Assembly (NCBI RefSeq): GCF_022848905.1
Contig: NZ_JAFIRA010000004.1
Location: forward strand, 1 to 64,000
DNA from: Thermostichus vulcanus str. 'Rupite'
GTDB taxonomy: Bacteria; Cyanobacteriota; Cyanobacteriia; Thermostichales; Thermostichaceae
Direction of reading: 5' to 3'
DNA: 64,000 nt
In this document: one piece after another, positions 1 to 8,539 of the stretch
How the letters are laid out: each line of letters begins with the position of its first letter
Position numbering within the stretch: the first letter of the stretch is position 1
Notes under the pieces: generated by a model
The model's input: only the letters and a program-made list of their open reading frames with translations
The model's database searches: none
Told to the model about the DNA's origin: nothing
Position numbers and translations under genes: made by a program

Positions 1-2
1 GT

Positions 3-131
3 AATCTTGCGAATTGGTTGAGAGTTTATACTATTCCTGAACTATCGATAGGTCTATCCCGACTCATCGAGAAGTTAAATTCATCCCGATGGCCTTGGAT
101 GTCTACCTCAATCCTGTTCTCCTCTGCTTAG
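3..131 (+). CDS. Possible 3' end of an upstream gene, cut by the window edge
   Basis: One frame is open from the first bases to a TAG at 129-131, giving about 42 residues. It would converge on mnmA with a 34-base spacer, an arrangement common in this window. I do not recognise the protein, and an open frame this short can occur by chance. Nothing else in the first 165 bases looks like a gene. Confidence 0.2.
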   Translation, partial: NLANWLRVYTIPELSIGLSRLIEKLNSSRWPWMSTSILFSSA

Positions 132-165
132 AGTGACGAAAGAGGGATATTGCATAACAAGTGGA

Positions 166-1311
166 TCAAAATGAACGGGAAGGGCGCTCTAGGATCCCGC
201 CGCCCAGCAGTAGATCCCCGTGGTACCAAACGGCGGCCTGTCCGGGGGTGACGCCAAACTGGGGTTCTTCAAACTGCAAACGCACTCGGTCTTCGGATTC
301 TGGGATCAACGTCGCTGCCACCGCAGCCGTCCGATAGCGCACCTGCACCTCCACCGGCAGGGGATCCCTGGCAGGTGCCATCGAGACCCAATTCACCTGC
401 TTTACCGTCGCTTCCGTCTGGGTGGCTTCTTCCCGTGTCCCAACAATGACTCGGTTCATGGCCGCATCAATGCGCACCACATAAAGCGGATGGGGGGCGG
501 CAATACCCAAACCCTTGCGCTGACCGACGGTGTAGTGGTGAATGCCCTCATGGGATCCCAGTACCCGTCCTTGGGTATCGACGATGTCCCCTGGCTTTTG
601 CCCGAGGTACTGATCCAAAAAGTTCCGCATCGAGCCGTGGGTTTCGATCAAACACAGATCCTGGCTTTCCGGCTTGGCGGCGGTGGCCAGACCATACTGA
701 GCTGCGATCTCACGGGTTTGAGCTTTGGTGTATTCCCCCAACGGAAACAAGGTTCCGGCCAGGTGCTCTTGGCTGAGGTCGTAGAGGAAATAGGATTGAT
801 CTTTTTGCCGATCCACCGCCCGCAGCAATTGGTAACGCCCCGACTCGGCATCGAAACGCACCCGCGCATAGTGGCCGGTGGCGATCTGCGGGATCCCGAG
901 CGTTTCTCGGGCATAGGCGAGCAAGGGGCCAAACTTCACCGTTTTGTTGCATTGGGAGCAAGGCAGGGGAGTAATACCATCTGCATAGCCCGCCACCAAG
1001 TAATCCACAATGTTGGCTTGAAACACCTCGCGGCTATCCACCACATGGTGCGGGATCCCCAACTGTTCACAAATGGTGGCCGCATCCACCAAGCCATCGG
1101 TACAGCACTGACCCTTCCCTTTCATCAACCAAAGAGTAACCCCTTCAACGGCATAGCCCTGTTCGTGCAAAATCGCTGCCACCGTCGAACTATCCACCCC
1201 GCCGGAGAGGGCCGCCACAATGCGAGGCCGTTGGGTCGGAACAGTCGAGGAGGTTGTCGAGGTCAGGAGAGAATGGCTGCTCGCGTCAGCAGGAGAAAGT
1301 CCTATCACCAT
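166..1311 (-). CDS. mnmA: tRNA-specific 2-thiouridylase MnmA
   Basis: Cytoplasmic enzyme that uses ATP to adenylate U34 of Lys, Glu and Gln tRNAs, then inserts sulfur from a persulfide relay to make 2-thiouridine. The 381-residue product has the N-terminal PP-loop SGGVDSS (36-42). The first catalytic cysteine is C121, in CSQCNK, and the second is C220, in SQDLC. Their spacing of 99 residues is close to that of the E. coli pair. The C-terminal part has the expected G-rich barrel segments ([19 protein letters not shown]). Compared with typical MnmA it has about 25 extra Ser/Thr-rich residues at the N terminus, so a later start is possible. It lies 30 bases downstream of the VOC gene on the same strand. 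Confidence 0.95.
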   Translation of the reverse strand: MVIGLSPADASSHSLLTSTTSSTVPTQRPRIVAALSGGVDSSTVAAILHEQGYAVEGVTLWLMKGKGQCCTDGLVDAATICEQLGIPHHVVDSREVFQANIVDYLVAGYADGITPLPCSQCNKTVKFGPLLAYARETLGIPQIATGHYARVRFDAESGRYQLLRAVDRQKDQSYFLYDLSQEHLAGTLFPLGEYTKAQTREIAAQYGLATAAKPESQDLCLIETHGSMRNFLDQYLGQKPGDIVDTQGRVLGSHEGIHHYTVGQRKGLGIAAPHPLYVVRIDAAMNRVIVGTREEATQTEATVKQVNWVSMAPARDPLPVEVQVRYRTAAVAATLIPESEDRVRLQFEEPQFGVTPGQAAVWYHGDLLLGGGILERPSRSF

Positions 1312-1341
1312 GAATCGGCTAACGGGTTCAGGATTTCTACT

Positions 1342-1788
1342 CTAGCCTTCTTCAGTCTGGCTGAGTGGGGATCCCTCTTCTGGGCATTCGTACAGTTCCA
1401 AGGGCAGATGATCCGGATCTTGGAAGAAGGTGAAATAGCGGCCCGTTAACTCATCTTTCCGAATCGGCTCCACCGGGATCCCTCGTGCGGTTAACTCTTT
1501 GACAGCCGCTGACAAGTCCGGCACTCCAAAGGCCAAATGACGCAGCCCACAAGCCTCTGGGTATTGAACCCGTGCCGGTGGATTGGGAAAGGAAAACAGC
1601 TCCAGTTGAGTCTGCTCGCCAACTTGCAAATCCAGTTTGTAGGATTGCCGTTCTGCGCGGTAGGTCTCCCGCAAGATGGGAAGGCCCAAAATCTGCGTAT
1701 AAAAGTGCTTGGAACGGCGGTAGTCCGAACAAATCAGAGCAATGTGGTGAATCCGGTTTAGTTGCACGAAAGTTGAGTCCCTAGCCAA
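1342..1788 (-). CDS. VOC (glyoxalase/dioxygenase) fold protein, YaeR/GloA2-like
   Basis: This 148-residue protein is a single vicinal-oxygen-chelate unit that closely resembles E. coli YaeR. It carries HHIA near the N terminus, ELFSFPNPP, EACGLRHLAF and FFQDPDHLPLELYE. The likely metal ligands are H15, E63, H84 and E131, the usual four positions of glyoxalase I-type metal sites. YaeR-type proteins are often annotated as glyoxalase I-like, but their substrate is not settled, so methylglyoxal detoxification is only a guess. It lies immediately upstream of mnmA and may be co-transcribed with it. Confidence 0.85.
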   Translation of the reverse strand: MARDSTFVQLNRIHHIALICSDYRRSKHFYTQILGLPILRETYRAERQSYKLDLQVGEQTQLELFSFPNPPARVQYPEACGLRHLAFGVPDLSAAVKELTARGIPVEPIRKDELTGRYFTFFQDPDHLPLELYECPEEGSPLSQTEEG

Positions 1789-1833
1789 TCCAGATCCTCA
1801 TACCATCAGGATGCCTGAAACCTTCAGGGATCC

Positions 1834-3039
1834 CTAATGTTCGGCGGCCACAATCCGGGCATTGAACCCCGCTTCAGACAAAGACCGTTGGGCCTGTTCT
1901 GCATTAGAACGTTGCTGGTAGGTGCCCACTTGAATCACGGAGCCCCGCACAAACGCATCTGGGGCATATTGTTGCAGCCGGGGCAATACCTCTTCTCCCG
2001 CCGGTACCACCACCCAAAAACTCTGGGCCTCGGAGATTGGGGGGCTTGAAGGGGAAGCTGGAGCGGGATTAGCGGCTGTGGTAGGAACGGGATCCCGTTG
2101 TAGCAGCGGTTGAGAACGACGCAGATCCGCTGGGAAAACCCCTGCTTCGTAGCCTTGGCTGGCCAGATAACGCACCTGTTCTTCTGCTGCCTGGGCATTG
2201 GCGAACCCGCCGGTACGCACCACCCGCAAGTCATCGTAAATGAGAGGTAGGGATCCGGCAATTAACTTTTCCAGAGCAGATAGTTTCTCGCCGGTTGGAT
2301 CTGCCACCAGTACCCAGTAGTTCTCTCCTTGCTCTGGGTTCGCCAAGATGGGATCTGTCGCCGGGAAGGACTCCGTCCCCATCTCCGCTACTGCCACGGC
2401 CACCGCCGGTAGTCCTCGAGCTGTTAACCAACGGGCTTGGTCTTGAGCCAGGGAGAGGCGAGAAAACTCCCCGGTTCGCAGGGCTGTTTCCCCCTGGTAT
2501 TCCACAACCGTTGCTCCCGGAAAGAAACGGCGCACCTGCTCCTCAAGGCGGGGATCCTGCGTGGGATTGGGCACTTGCGTCACAAAAGGCCGTTGGGAGG
2601 GCGAAGAAGGTTGTGAACTGGGGAGGGTTGAAGCCGGAACGTTCGCGACAGCGGGACGGAGTCCGTTTTCGGGTTGGCGAGAAGAGGCTGCTGATGGGGC
2701 TGAGTTGGGGGGGGTTACTCTAGCCGGGGGCAGAGGGGGATCCGTCTCTGCGCGGCTGACCACCCGCACCTGAAGTCCCAAGCGCTCCAGTTCTGTCTGG
2801 CGCCGTTGCGCATGGTTACGGTTGATAAAGGTTCCCGCCAAGATAAAAACCTCGTCATCCCCCTGAACCCAATAGGCATCCGGCACGTGGGTTTGCACCT
2901 GGGCCAGATCCGCTGCCGTCCCAGAAAGGACATGCACTTGGTAGCGAGTCAGGGCAAAGGCCGCCGGTGAGGTCAGGGCAACCGTCAACCAGAATCCCCC
3001 CAAAGATCCGCTCAAGGTGGCGAAAGGGCTGTTGCGCAT
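1834..3039 (-). CDS. Secreted protein with several SPOR-like repeats, function unknown
   Basis: The 401-residue product starts with a signal peptide (hydrophobic to about residue 29, ending TSPAAFA). It then carries about four copies of a 40-60 residue module. Each has a short strand with a V-x-V-G/T-G-x-F/Y core followed by an amphipathic helix (for example RTGEFSRLSLAQDQARWL, and at the C terminus VIQVGTYQQRSNAEQAQRSL). This resembles SPOR domains, which bind denuded peptidoglycan glycan strands. Between modules are Pro/Ser-rich linkers (about 110-160 and 310-335). The next gene upstream on this strand is a D,D-carboxypeptidase that begins with the same module, so a role at the cell wall is likely but inferred. 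Confidence 0.7.
   Translation of the reverse strand: MRNSPFATLSGSLGGFWLTVALTSPAAFALTRYQVHVLSGTAADLAQVQTHVPDAYWVQGDDEVFILAGTFINRNHAQRRQTELERLGLQVRVVSRAETDPPLPPARVTPPNSAPSAASSRQPENGLRPAVANVPASTLPSSQPSSPSQRPFVTQVPNPTQDPRLEEQVRRFFPGATVVEYQGETALRTGEFSRLSLAQDQARWLTARGLPAVAVAVAEMGTESFPATDPILANPEQGENYWVLVADPTGEKLSALEKLIAGSLPLIYDDLRVVRTGGFANAQAAEEQVRYLASQGYEAGVFPADLRRSQPLLQRDPVPTTAANPAPASPSSPPISEAQSFWVVVPAGEEVLPRLQQYAPDAFVRGSVIQVGTYQQRSNAEQAQRSLSEAGFNARIVAAEH
2645..2664 (+). repeat. Copy of a dispersed GGA-loop mini-hairpin repeat
   Basis: The 20 bases are identical to those at 6222-6241 inside recJ. The core folds as GGAC-GGA-GTCC. Here the repeat sits inside the SPOR-like gene, in the Pro/Ala-rich linker, on the opposite strand to that coding sequence. 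Confidence 0.55.
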
Positions 3040-3091
3040 GGATCCATCTCCTGTGTCGGAACTGGTGGCAACTCAAGGGTTCCGGGCAAAC

Positions 3092-3991
3092 TTACAAACG
3101 GGAGGCCAGACGCGCTTGGGCAAAAAGGGAGGCCGCCTGCGGGGATCCCACATAGCGCCAGTGCCAGGGTTCGTAATTGACCCCCTGTGCATTGCCCGGC
3201 GGAAAAGACAATTCAAAGCCATACTGCGGCCCATACTGGATCAGCCAAGCATAGGCAGGAGTTTGGGCAAAGCTATACTGCACATGGGTTTGCGGATGTC
3301 GTCCATCGCCAATATCAAGGGCATAGCCAGTGTGGTGTTCGCTGTAGCCAGGCGGTGCAGATAAGCGCATGGCCGCCTGTTCGGATCCCTGTCGTTGAAC
3401 CTGGCGGCGAAATAGGGCGGTTTGCACCGAGAGATCCCGAAACCCGGAGATGGGCACCAGCGAGATGCTACTGGCCTGGGCTTGCTGTTGCATTTGCCGA
3501 AACGCCTGGGCCGCTTCCCGATGCAGCCGTTCCACCCGCCCCCCTGGCCCACTCACCGCTTCCAGATCAGCCTCTAAGGCAACCGGATAGGGCCAGTGAA
3601 ACGGGATCCCCCCCGTTGGCAACCCTCCGCCTGAGCTGACCACCGGCGCTTCCGGCGACCACACCTGACCCTCCAAGCCCAGTAAGGCCAGGGATCCCAA
3701 CATCAGATCGATGCTGTCTTGTTGACGGAATGCCCCCACTTGGATCACCGAGTGAGATCCAATCTGACGGCGAAAGGCATCCGGGGCAAGGCTATGCACC
3801 CGTTCCAAGACGCCGGGGCCATCAGGAACCACCACCAGCCGTGGTGCAGCCAGAGAGGGAAGCCCCCAAGTCAGCAGAGTGACACAGAGCATGGTCAGCA
3901 CCGCAACCAGCAGGCGGGATCCTCGTTTCGGCCACCGATGACGGTTAGACAGCCAGTTGTTTTTCACGGGCGGAGCACAGATATAGTGCAC
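3092..3991 (-). CDS. Peptidase M15 (VanY-type D,D-carboxypeptidase) with N-terminal SPOR-like module
   Basis: Predicted exported enzyme that trims the terminal D-Ala of peptidoglycan stem peptides. After a basic stretch and a signal peptide or anchor (about 25-50) comes one SPOR-like module (62-112, LAPDAF...SVIQVGAFRQQ). The M15B domain follows. Zinc ligands fit the motif SxHxxGxAxD: H219 and D226 in SEHHTGYALD, and H277 in EPWHWRY. The length of 299 residues fits this architecture. It lies 52 bases upstream of the multi-SPOR gene on the same strand, and the shared module suggests that the pair acts on the same wall substrate. Confidence 0.88.
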   Translation of the reverse strand: MHYICAPPVKNNWLSNRHRWPKRGSRLLVAVLTMLCVTLLTWGLPSLAAPRLVVVPDGPGVLERVHSLAPDAFRRQIGSHSVIQVGAFRQQDSIDLMLGSLALLGLEGQVWSPEAPVVSSGGGLPTGGIPFHWPYPVALEADLEAVSGPGGRVERLHREAAQAFRQMQQQAQASSISLVPISGFRDLSVQTALFRRQVQRQGSEQAAMRLSAPPGYSEHHTGYALDIGDGRHPQTHVQYSFAQTPAYAWLIQYGPQYGFELSFPPGNAQGVNYEPWHWRYVGSPQAASLFAQARLASRL

Positions 3992-4031
3992 CTCCAGTAT
4001 AGTTATGCTGACAAGACTCCACCCCTATCAT

Positions 4032-4424
4032 TCAGCGACGGCGACGACGGATTTTCCGGGATCCCCCTATCGCAAAGCGGATCACCTCTGTTTTGTAGTG
4101 TTCAGTACCTTCGGCGTGGCGGTACACCTGAATGGCGGATCCCTGCCCAGAAGGAAGGGCAGGCAAGGGTTTTTCCGGGTTTTCCGCTTCTAGCGCAATG
4201 AAAAACTTCAGGCGCAGCAGCGCCTCTAACTTTGAAAGATGCTCAGTTTTTTCCGGCACCAACCGGCCCAAGGATACCTGTAGACGCGGCCCACGTCGCC
4301 GGGATCCGGAGCGACCCCAAAACTGCTGGGCCAACCCCCACCAAGAAGCCCGTTCAGGCGATTTCACCAATACCTTCAAGCCCGCGAGGGGATTTAGACC
4401 ATAGGTGAGCAGCAGAGAATACAT
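4032..4424 (-). CDS. Hypothetical protein with a basic C-terminal tail
   Basis: The 130-residue reading frame has no domain I recognise. It begins MYSLLLTYGLNPLAG, has no clear signal peptide, and ends in a run of arginines (IRRRRR). The centre (EHLSKLEALLRLKFFIALEAE) is probably helical. The frame ends 41 bases before the M15 gene, in the same orientation, and it is divergent from recJ. Its length and its uninterrupted frame between two real genes support it, but I cannot exclude a chance frame. Confidence 0.5.
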   Translation of the reverse strand: MYSLLLTYGLNPLAGLKVLVKSPERASWWGLAQQFWGRSGSRRRGPRLQVSLGRLVPEKTEHLSKLEALLRLKFFIALEAENPEKPLPALPSGQGSAIQVYRHAEGTEHYKTEVIRFAIGGSRKIRRRRR

Positions 4425-4525
4425 CGGCAGAAGAGAAAAGGAGACAAAAATGTTCGGGTCAAGGTCAAGCTAGAGTAATGGCGCATAGGCCAACTGTAAC
4501 ATTGTCAAACGATTCCCTGACACGT

Positions 4526-7132
4526 ATGGCCGGGATCCCTTCCCAACGCTGGCTGTTTCATCCGGTAGATCCCCAGGCTGCCCGAAAATTGGCTGAGGCG
4601 GTGGGTGTCTCGCCCTTGCTGGCCCAAATTTTACTCAACCGGGGTCTCTCTAGCCCAGAAGCTGCCCGGCAATATTGGGATCCCAATCCTGCTCAGTTGC
4701 CGGATCCAGCCGCCGATTTTGCCGATCTCCCCTTGGCGGTGCACCTTCTGGATCAGGCCATAGACAATCAGAAACCGATCGCCATTTGCGGAGACTACGA
4801 TGCCGATGGCATGACCAGCACGGCTCTACTGCTGCGGGCTTTGCGGAAACTGGGGGGCAACGTGCATTACCGCATCCCCAGTCGCATGACGGAGGGCTAT
4901 GGCCTGAATAGCCGCATGGTTCAGGCGCTGCACCGAGAAGGCTGTCATCTGATTTTGACCGTAGACAACGGCATCTCTGCCCAGGAACCGATCCAACTGG
5001 CCAAGGAACTGGGTTTGGTGGTGATCGTTACGGATCATCACGATTTGCCACCGCAGTTGCCGCCCGCCGATGCCATCCTCAACCCGAAGCAGATCCCGGA
5101 AACTTCTCCCTATCGCGGCATGGCCGGGGTTGGGGTGGCTTATTTGCTTGCCCAAGCTCTGGCAGAAAAACGCGGGGATCCCGTTCTGGGTCGCATGGCG
5201 CTGGAGCTGTTTACCCTAGGCACGATTGCTGATCTGGCCTCCCTGACCGGAGTGAATCGCCTCTGGGTGCGTCAGGGGTTGCAACTGCTACCCACCTCCC
5301 AGGTGGAAGGGATCCGTGCTCTTTTAAGGGCAACAGGGTTGCTCGCTGCAGCCGATGCTAGCCCAGAAGGGTTACGCCCGGAATCGATCGGGTTTGGCCT
5401 GGGGCCCCGCATCAACGCCGTTGGACGGATTGGCCAAGCGGGCATGGTGATTAAGTTGCTAACCACGGATGATCCGACCCAAGCAGACCGACTGGCGCAG
5501 CGCTGTGAACGGCTGAATCAGGTGCGCCAACAGATGTGTGCCCGCATCGAAACCGAAGCCCTGGAGCAAATTATCCAGCGCGGGCGGGATCTGCAACAGG
5601 ATCGGGTGTTAACGGTGCTGGGATCCCCAGAACGCAAGTGGCACAAAGGGGTGATTGGCATTGTCGCCTCACGCTTGGCAGAGCGCTACGGGTGCCCGGT
5701 GTTTATCGGCAGCCAATCGCGCCAAGGGGAAATTAGCGGCTCGGCGCGGCAAGGGATCCCGGAATTTAATGTGTTTGCCGCCCTGGAACATTGCAAAGAC
5801 CTGTTTCACAAACATGGTGGACATCCGGCAGCAGGGGGCTTTAGCCTGGCAGCCCAAGATTGGCTGACCCTGGAGGAACGACTGCGACAATTTGCCGCCC
5901 TCCACCTAGAGCCGGAGCAGATTCAACCGCTGGTGCACATCGATGTAGAAGCCCCTTTGGCGGATCTCAACCTGGAGCTTTACCAGCAACTGCAACAGTT
6001 GCAACCCTGTGGCATCGGCAATCCCGAACCCGTCTTTTGCAGCCGTAACTTACAGCTTCTGCAACAACAACCCTTTGGACGAAGCTCGCCTGAGGGCCAT
6101 GGCTCCGACAAAAGCCACCTGAAACTGCTGGTACAGGATCCCGTTCCCGTCAGCGGCGACTTGTCGCTGGATCTCCCTCTCCGATCAACCTCTGATCCCG
6201 TTGTTGCTAGGCAATGCTTAAGCGACAGCGGGACGGAGTCCCTACCCAGCAACCGTCCCCTCTGGGCCATCCGCTGGCGAGGGGCCGAGCTTTACCCCTT
6301 GCCGGAGCGAGTCGATCTGGCCTATACCCTGAAAGCGAAAACCTGGCGGGGGGAAACCCAACTGGAACTGGAAATCCTTGGCATCCAACCCGCGCAGTCC
6401 CCTCTTCCCTCTCCACCCCTTGCCAAAGTTCCAATCTCCCTTTCGCCGCCAATGCCCAAAGTCAATCCTCAGCCCACTCCTTCCGCCTCGAAATCCCTTT
6501 CTGACCTGCGGCTGATCTATCGCCCCGCCCCCCACCCCACTCAACCGCTGTACTGGCAAGCGGTGGAGCGATTTTCAACGCTGTTGCCCCAAGCACAGGG
6601 CACCATCCTCTTCTACGGATTCCGCCGTCCCACGCTTTCTCTCCATTCAGCCAGGGATCCTGGCCTGGTGGTCCATTACGACCGTCCGCAAGCGGGTCAT
6701 CGTTACGATCACCTCTGGCTGTGGAGTTGGCCCCCTTCTTTGGAGCACCTGAAGTGGCTACTGCACTGCAGCTCCAGTGCGCTTGCGCAAGGTGCGGAGC
6801 ACCAGAACCTCACCATCTCTGTCCACCGCCAAAGGATCCCCCTTGTTTCTGGTGAGGGTCTGCGGCAGCAACTGCGCCAGTATCTCCACAACGAAGACAA
6901 AGTGGATCTGCTGCGGTTGGCGCAGCAATGGTGGCTGTCTCCCCGGGTGTTGGTGGCGGGTTTGCGTTCGCTGGGTTACCCCTGCCACGACTTTGGCCCA
7001 ACGGGATCCCTAACCGAAGAACTGGAAGCCCAACAAGCTTGGTATGGTAGTTCCTGGCAAGAGGTGGCTGCTTTGCTCACGTCGGAAAGGAAGGGATCCC
7101 CGACCAAATGGACGGTTACGGCAAACGCTTAG
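4526..7132 (+). CDS. recJ: Single-stranded-DNA-specific exonuclease RecJ
   Basis: A 5'-3' single-strand exonuclease of the DHH family, acting in RecF-pathway recombination, mismatch repair and base excision repair. Key motifs are GDYDADG (residues 89-95 from this start), the DHH triad (170-172), GPRINAVGRIG (about 300) and HGGHPAAGG (430-438). The ATG at 4526 is chosen because conserved sequence (QRWLFHPVDP) starts eight residues later; an in-frame ATG at 4478 would add 16 residues. At 868 residues it is longer than the E. coli enzyme (about 580). It has an extended C-terminal region after the OB fold, with a Pro/Ser-rich linker (about 640-680), as I recall for other cyanobacteria. A dispersed repeat is inserted in frame in the OB-fold region (6201-6243). 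Confidence 0.95.
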   Translation: MAGIPSQRWLFHPVDPQAARKLAEAVGVSPLLAQILLNRGLSSPEAARQYWDPNPAQLPDPAADFADLPLAVHLLDQAIDNQKPIAICGDYDADGMTSTALLLRALRKLGGNVHYRIPSRMTEGYGLNSRMVQALHREGCHLILTVDNGISAQEPIQLAKELGLVVIVTDHHDLPPQLPPADAILNPKQIPETSPYRGMAGVGVAYLLAQALAEKRGDPVLGRMALELFTLGTIADLASLTGVNRLWVRQGLQLLPTSQVEGIRALLRATGLLAAADASPEGLRPESIGFGLGPRINAVGRIGQAGMVIKLLTTDDPTQADRLAQRCERLNQVRQQMCARIETEALEQIIQRGRDLQQDRVLTVLGSPERKWHKGVIGIVASRLAERYGCPVFIGSQSRQGEISGSARQGIPEFNVFAALEHCKDLFHKHGGHPAAGGFSLAAQDWLTLEERLRQFAALHLEPEQIQPLVHIDVEAPLADLNLELYQQLQQLQPCGIGNPEPVFCSRNLQLLQQQPFGRSSPEGHGSDKSHLKLLVQDPVPVSGDLSLDLPLRSTSDPVVARQCLSDSGTESLPSNRPLWAIRWRGAELYPLPERVDLAYTLKAKTWRGETQLELEILGIQPAQSPLPSPPLAKVPISLSPPMPKVNPQPTPSASKSLSDLRLIYRPAPHPTQPLYWQAVERFSTLLPQAQGTILFYGFRRPTLSLHSARDPGLVVHYDRPQAGHRYDHLWLWSWPPSLEHLKWLLHCSSSALAQGAEHQNLTISVHRQRIPLVSGEGLRQQLRQYLHNEDKVDLLRLAQQWWLSPRVLVAGLRSLGYPCHDFGPTGSLTEELEAQQAWYGSSWQEVAALLTSERKGSPTKWTVTANA
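6201..6243 (+). repeat. Dispersed mini-repeat inserted in frame within recJ
   Basis: The segment contains GGCAATGCTTAAGCGACAGC and then the hairpin GGGAC-GGA-GTCCC. A related copy lies at 16301-16343 in the HEAT-repeat gene in the same orientation and the same reading frame (here VARQCLSDSGTES, there AVRQALSDRGREV). A 20-base identical core occurs at 2645-2664 and a close variant at 43571-43590. It includes the palindrome GCTTAAGC. Confidence 0.65.
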
Positions 7133-7283
7133 ACCAACAAGAGTTGGTTAGTCGAGGGGGTACTCTTGCCCTGGTCGTCGGAGTTGTCTGAGGATTCATC
7201 TAGCCTAGTGGTTGGGATATTAACTGTCCGCTGGTCGTGCTCCGCACAACCCAGAGGGTCAACGCATTAAGGATGTTCTCACC

Positions 7284-8505
7284 ATGCCTCTTTCCCCGCT
7301 CAGTTGGGCAGAATTGGAAGCCCTGAGTTCCTTTCAGATGGATCGGGTGAACGGGCCGACCAACGCGCAAGCCCGCTTAAGGTTGTTTGGTCATGCAGAG
7401 GCAGAGGTCCAGGTGACCCTCTACCGAGATCACCACGCCTGGTGCCCCTACTGCCAGAAGGTTTGGTTGTGGCTGGAAGAAAAGCGGATCCCTTACCGCA
7501 TCGAGAAAGTCACGATGTTTTGCTACGGGCAAAAAGAGGATTGGTACAAGCGCAAAGTGCCCTCTGGGATGCTGCCCGCACTGGAACTTAAAGGTACCCT
7601 GGATCACCGAAAGTGACGATATTTTGCTGGCTTTGGAACAGGTTTATGGCCCTCTTGGACAAGGAATACAGGATCCGCGGGTGTTGCCGTTGCGGCGGTT
7701 GGAACGGCTATTGTTTCGGGCTTGGTGCCAGTGGCTGTGCTCGCCGGTTCGCAGCCCTTCTCAAGAGGAACAGCATCGAGCCCAATTTACCCAGGTGGTG
7801 AAAAAGGTAGAAACCACTCTCAGCCAGACTCCCGGCCCTTATTTTTTGGAGGAGTTTGGGATTGTGGATGTGGTTTTCACCCCCTTTCTGGAGCGAATGA
7901 ATGCCAGCCTGTACTACTACAAAGGCTATTCGCTGCGGGAAGAGAACCCCCATTTGCAAGCCTGGTTTACGGGCATGGAGAGTCGACCTACCTACCGGGG
8001 CACTCAGGGCGACTTTCATACCCATGTGCATGACTTGCCACCCCAGATGGGAGGTTGTTGGGGCAACGGTGAGCCCCAGATGTTCATCAACCAGCAGCGG
8101 GTGGATCATGGCCCCTGGATGGGGTTACCGGATGTGGCTTATCCAGAGCCAGAGAGCGCTCGGGCGGAAGCTCTGCATCGGGTGCTTAAGCATCGGGCCA
8201 ACTTGATTCGGGTGAATCCAGCAGAAGACAGCTTGATGGATGAAGCGTTGCGGGCGGCTCTGACCCATCTGATGACGGGAGACGTTTGTTGGCCACCGCC
8301 CGGATCCGACTCAGCCCTGCGCTATCTGCGGGATCGGATTAGCGTGCCTCGGGATATGTCGATTTACGCGGCCAAGCGCTTGCGAGAGGCTTTGGAGGCA
8401 ACCGCAGCCTTGGTGGGGGATGGACAAGGGATCCCCATTCCCACTCAACACCGACGGGATCAAGATCCGGCCAACTTCCTCAGTTCCGGGCAGGGATCCC
8501 CTTAG
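7284..8505 (+). pseudogene. Glutathione S-transferase family gene broken by a +1 frameshift
   Basis: Two overlapping frames encode the halves of one cyanobacterial GST-family protein. The first (from ATG 7284, preceded by AAGGA) has a thioredoxin-like domain with CPYC in [11 protein letters not shown] and GMLPALEL. It then runs out of frame to a TGA at 7614-7616. The continuation [19 protein letters not shown] begins at 7603 in the next frame and runs to the TAG at 8503-8505, covering the helical GST C-terminal domain ([19 protein letters not shown]). One extra base, most likely a G at 7601-7602, explains the break. The repaired product would be about 406 residues. Both halves look otherwise intact, so the lesion is either very recent or a sequencing error. 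Family members are usually assigned glutathione-dependent redox or conjugation roles; the substrate is unknown. Confidence 0.88.
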
Positions 8506-8539
8506 CCGCCGGAACCCGCAGTTGGGCTAGAGGGATCCC
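8493..8539. terminator. Hairpin across the overlapping stops of gst and nusB
   Basis: GGGATCCC at 8493-8500 pairs with GGGATCCC at 8532-8539. After one mismatch the stem continues with TTAGCC (8502-8507) against GGCTAG (8525-8530), with one G-U pair in RNA, leaving a 17-base loop. It lies exactly where the two convergent genes end, so it could act on both transcripts. No T-tract follows on either side. Confidence 0.45.

Noticed and set aside
220-1449. 409-residue plus-strand reading frame opposite mnmA
   Set aside because: It is the antisense shadow of mnmA, with the Pro/His-rich composition that results from reading GC-rich coding DNA backwards.
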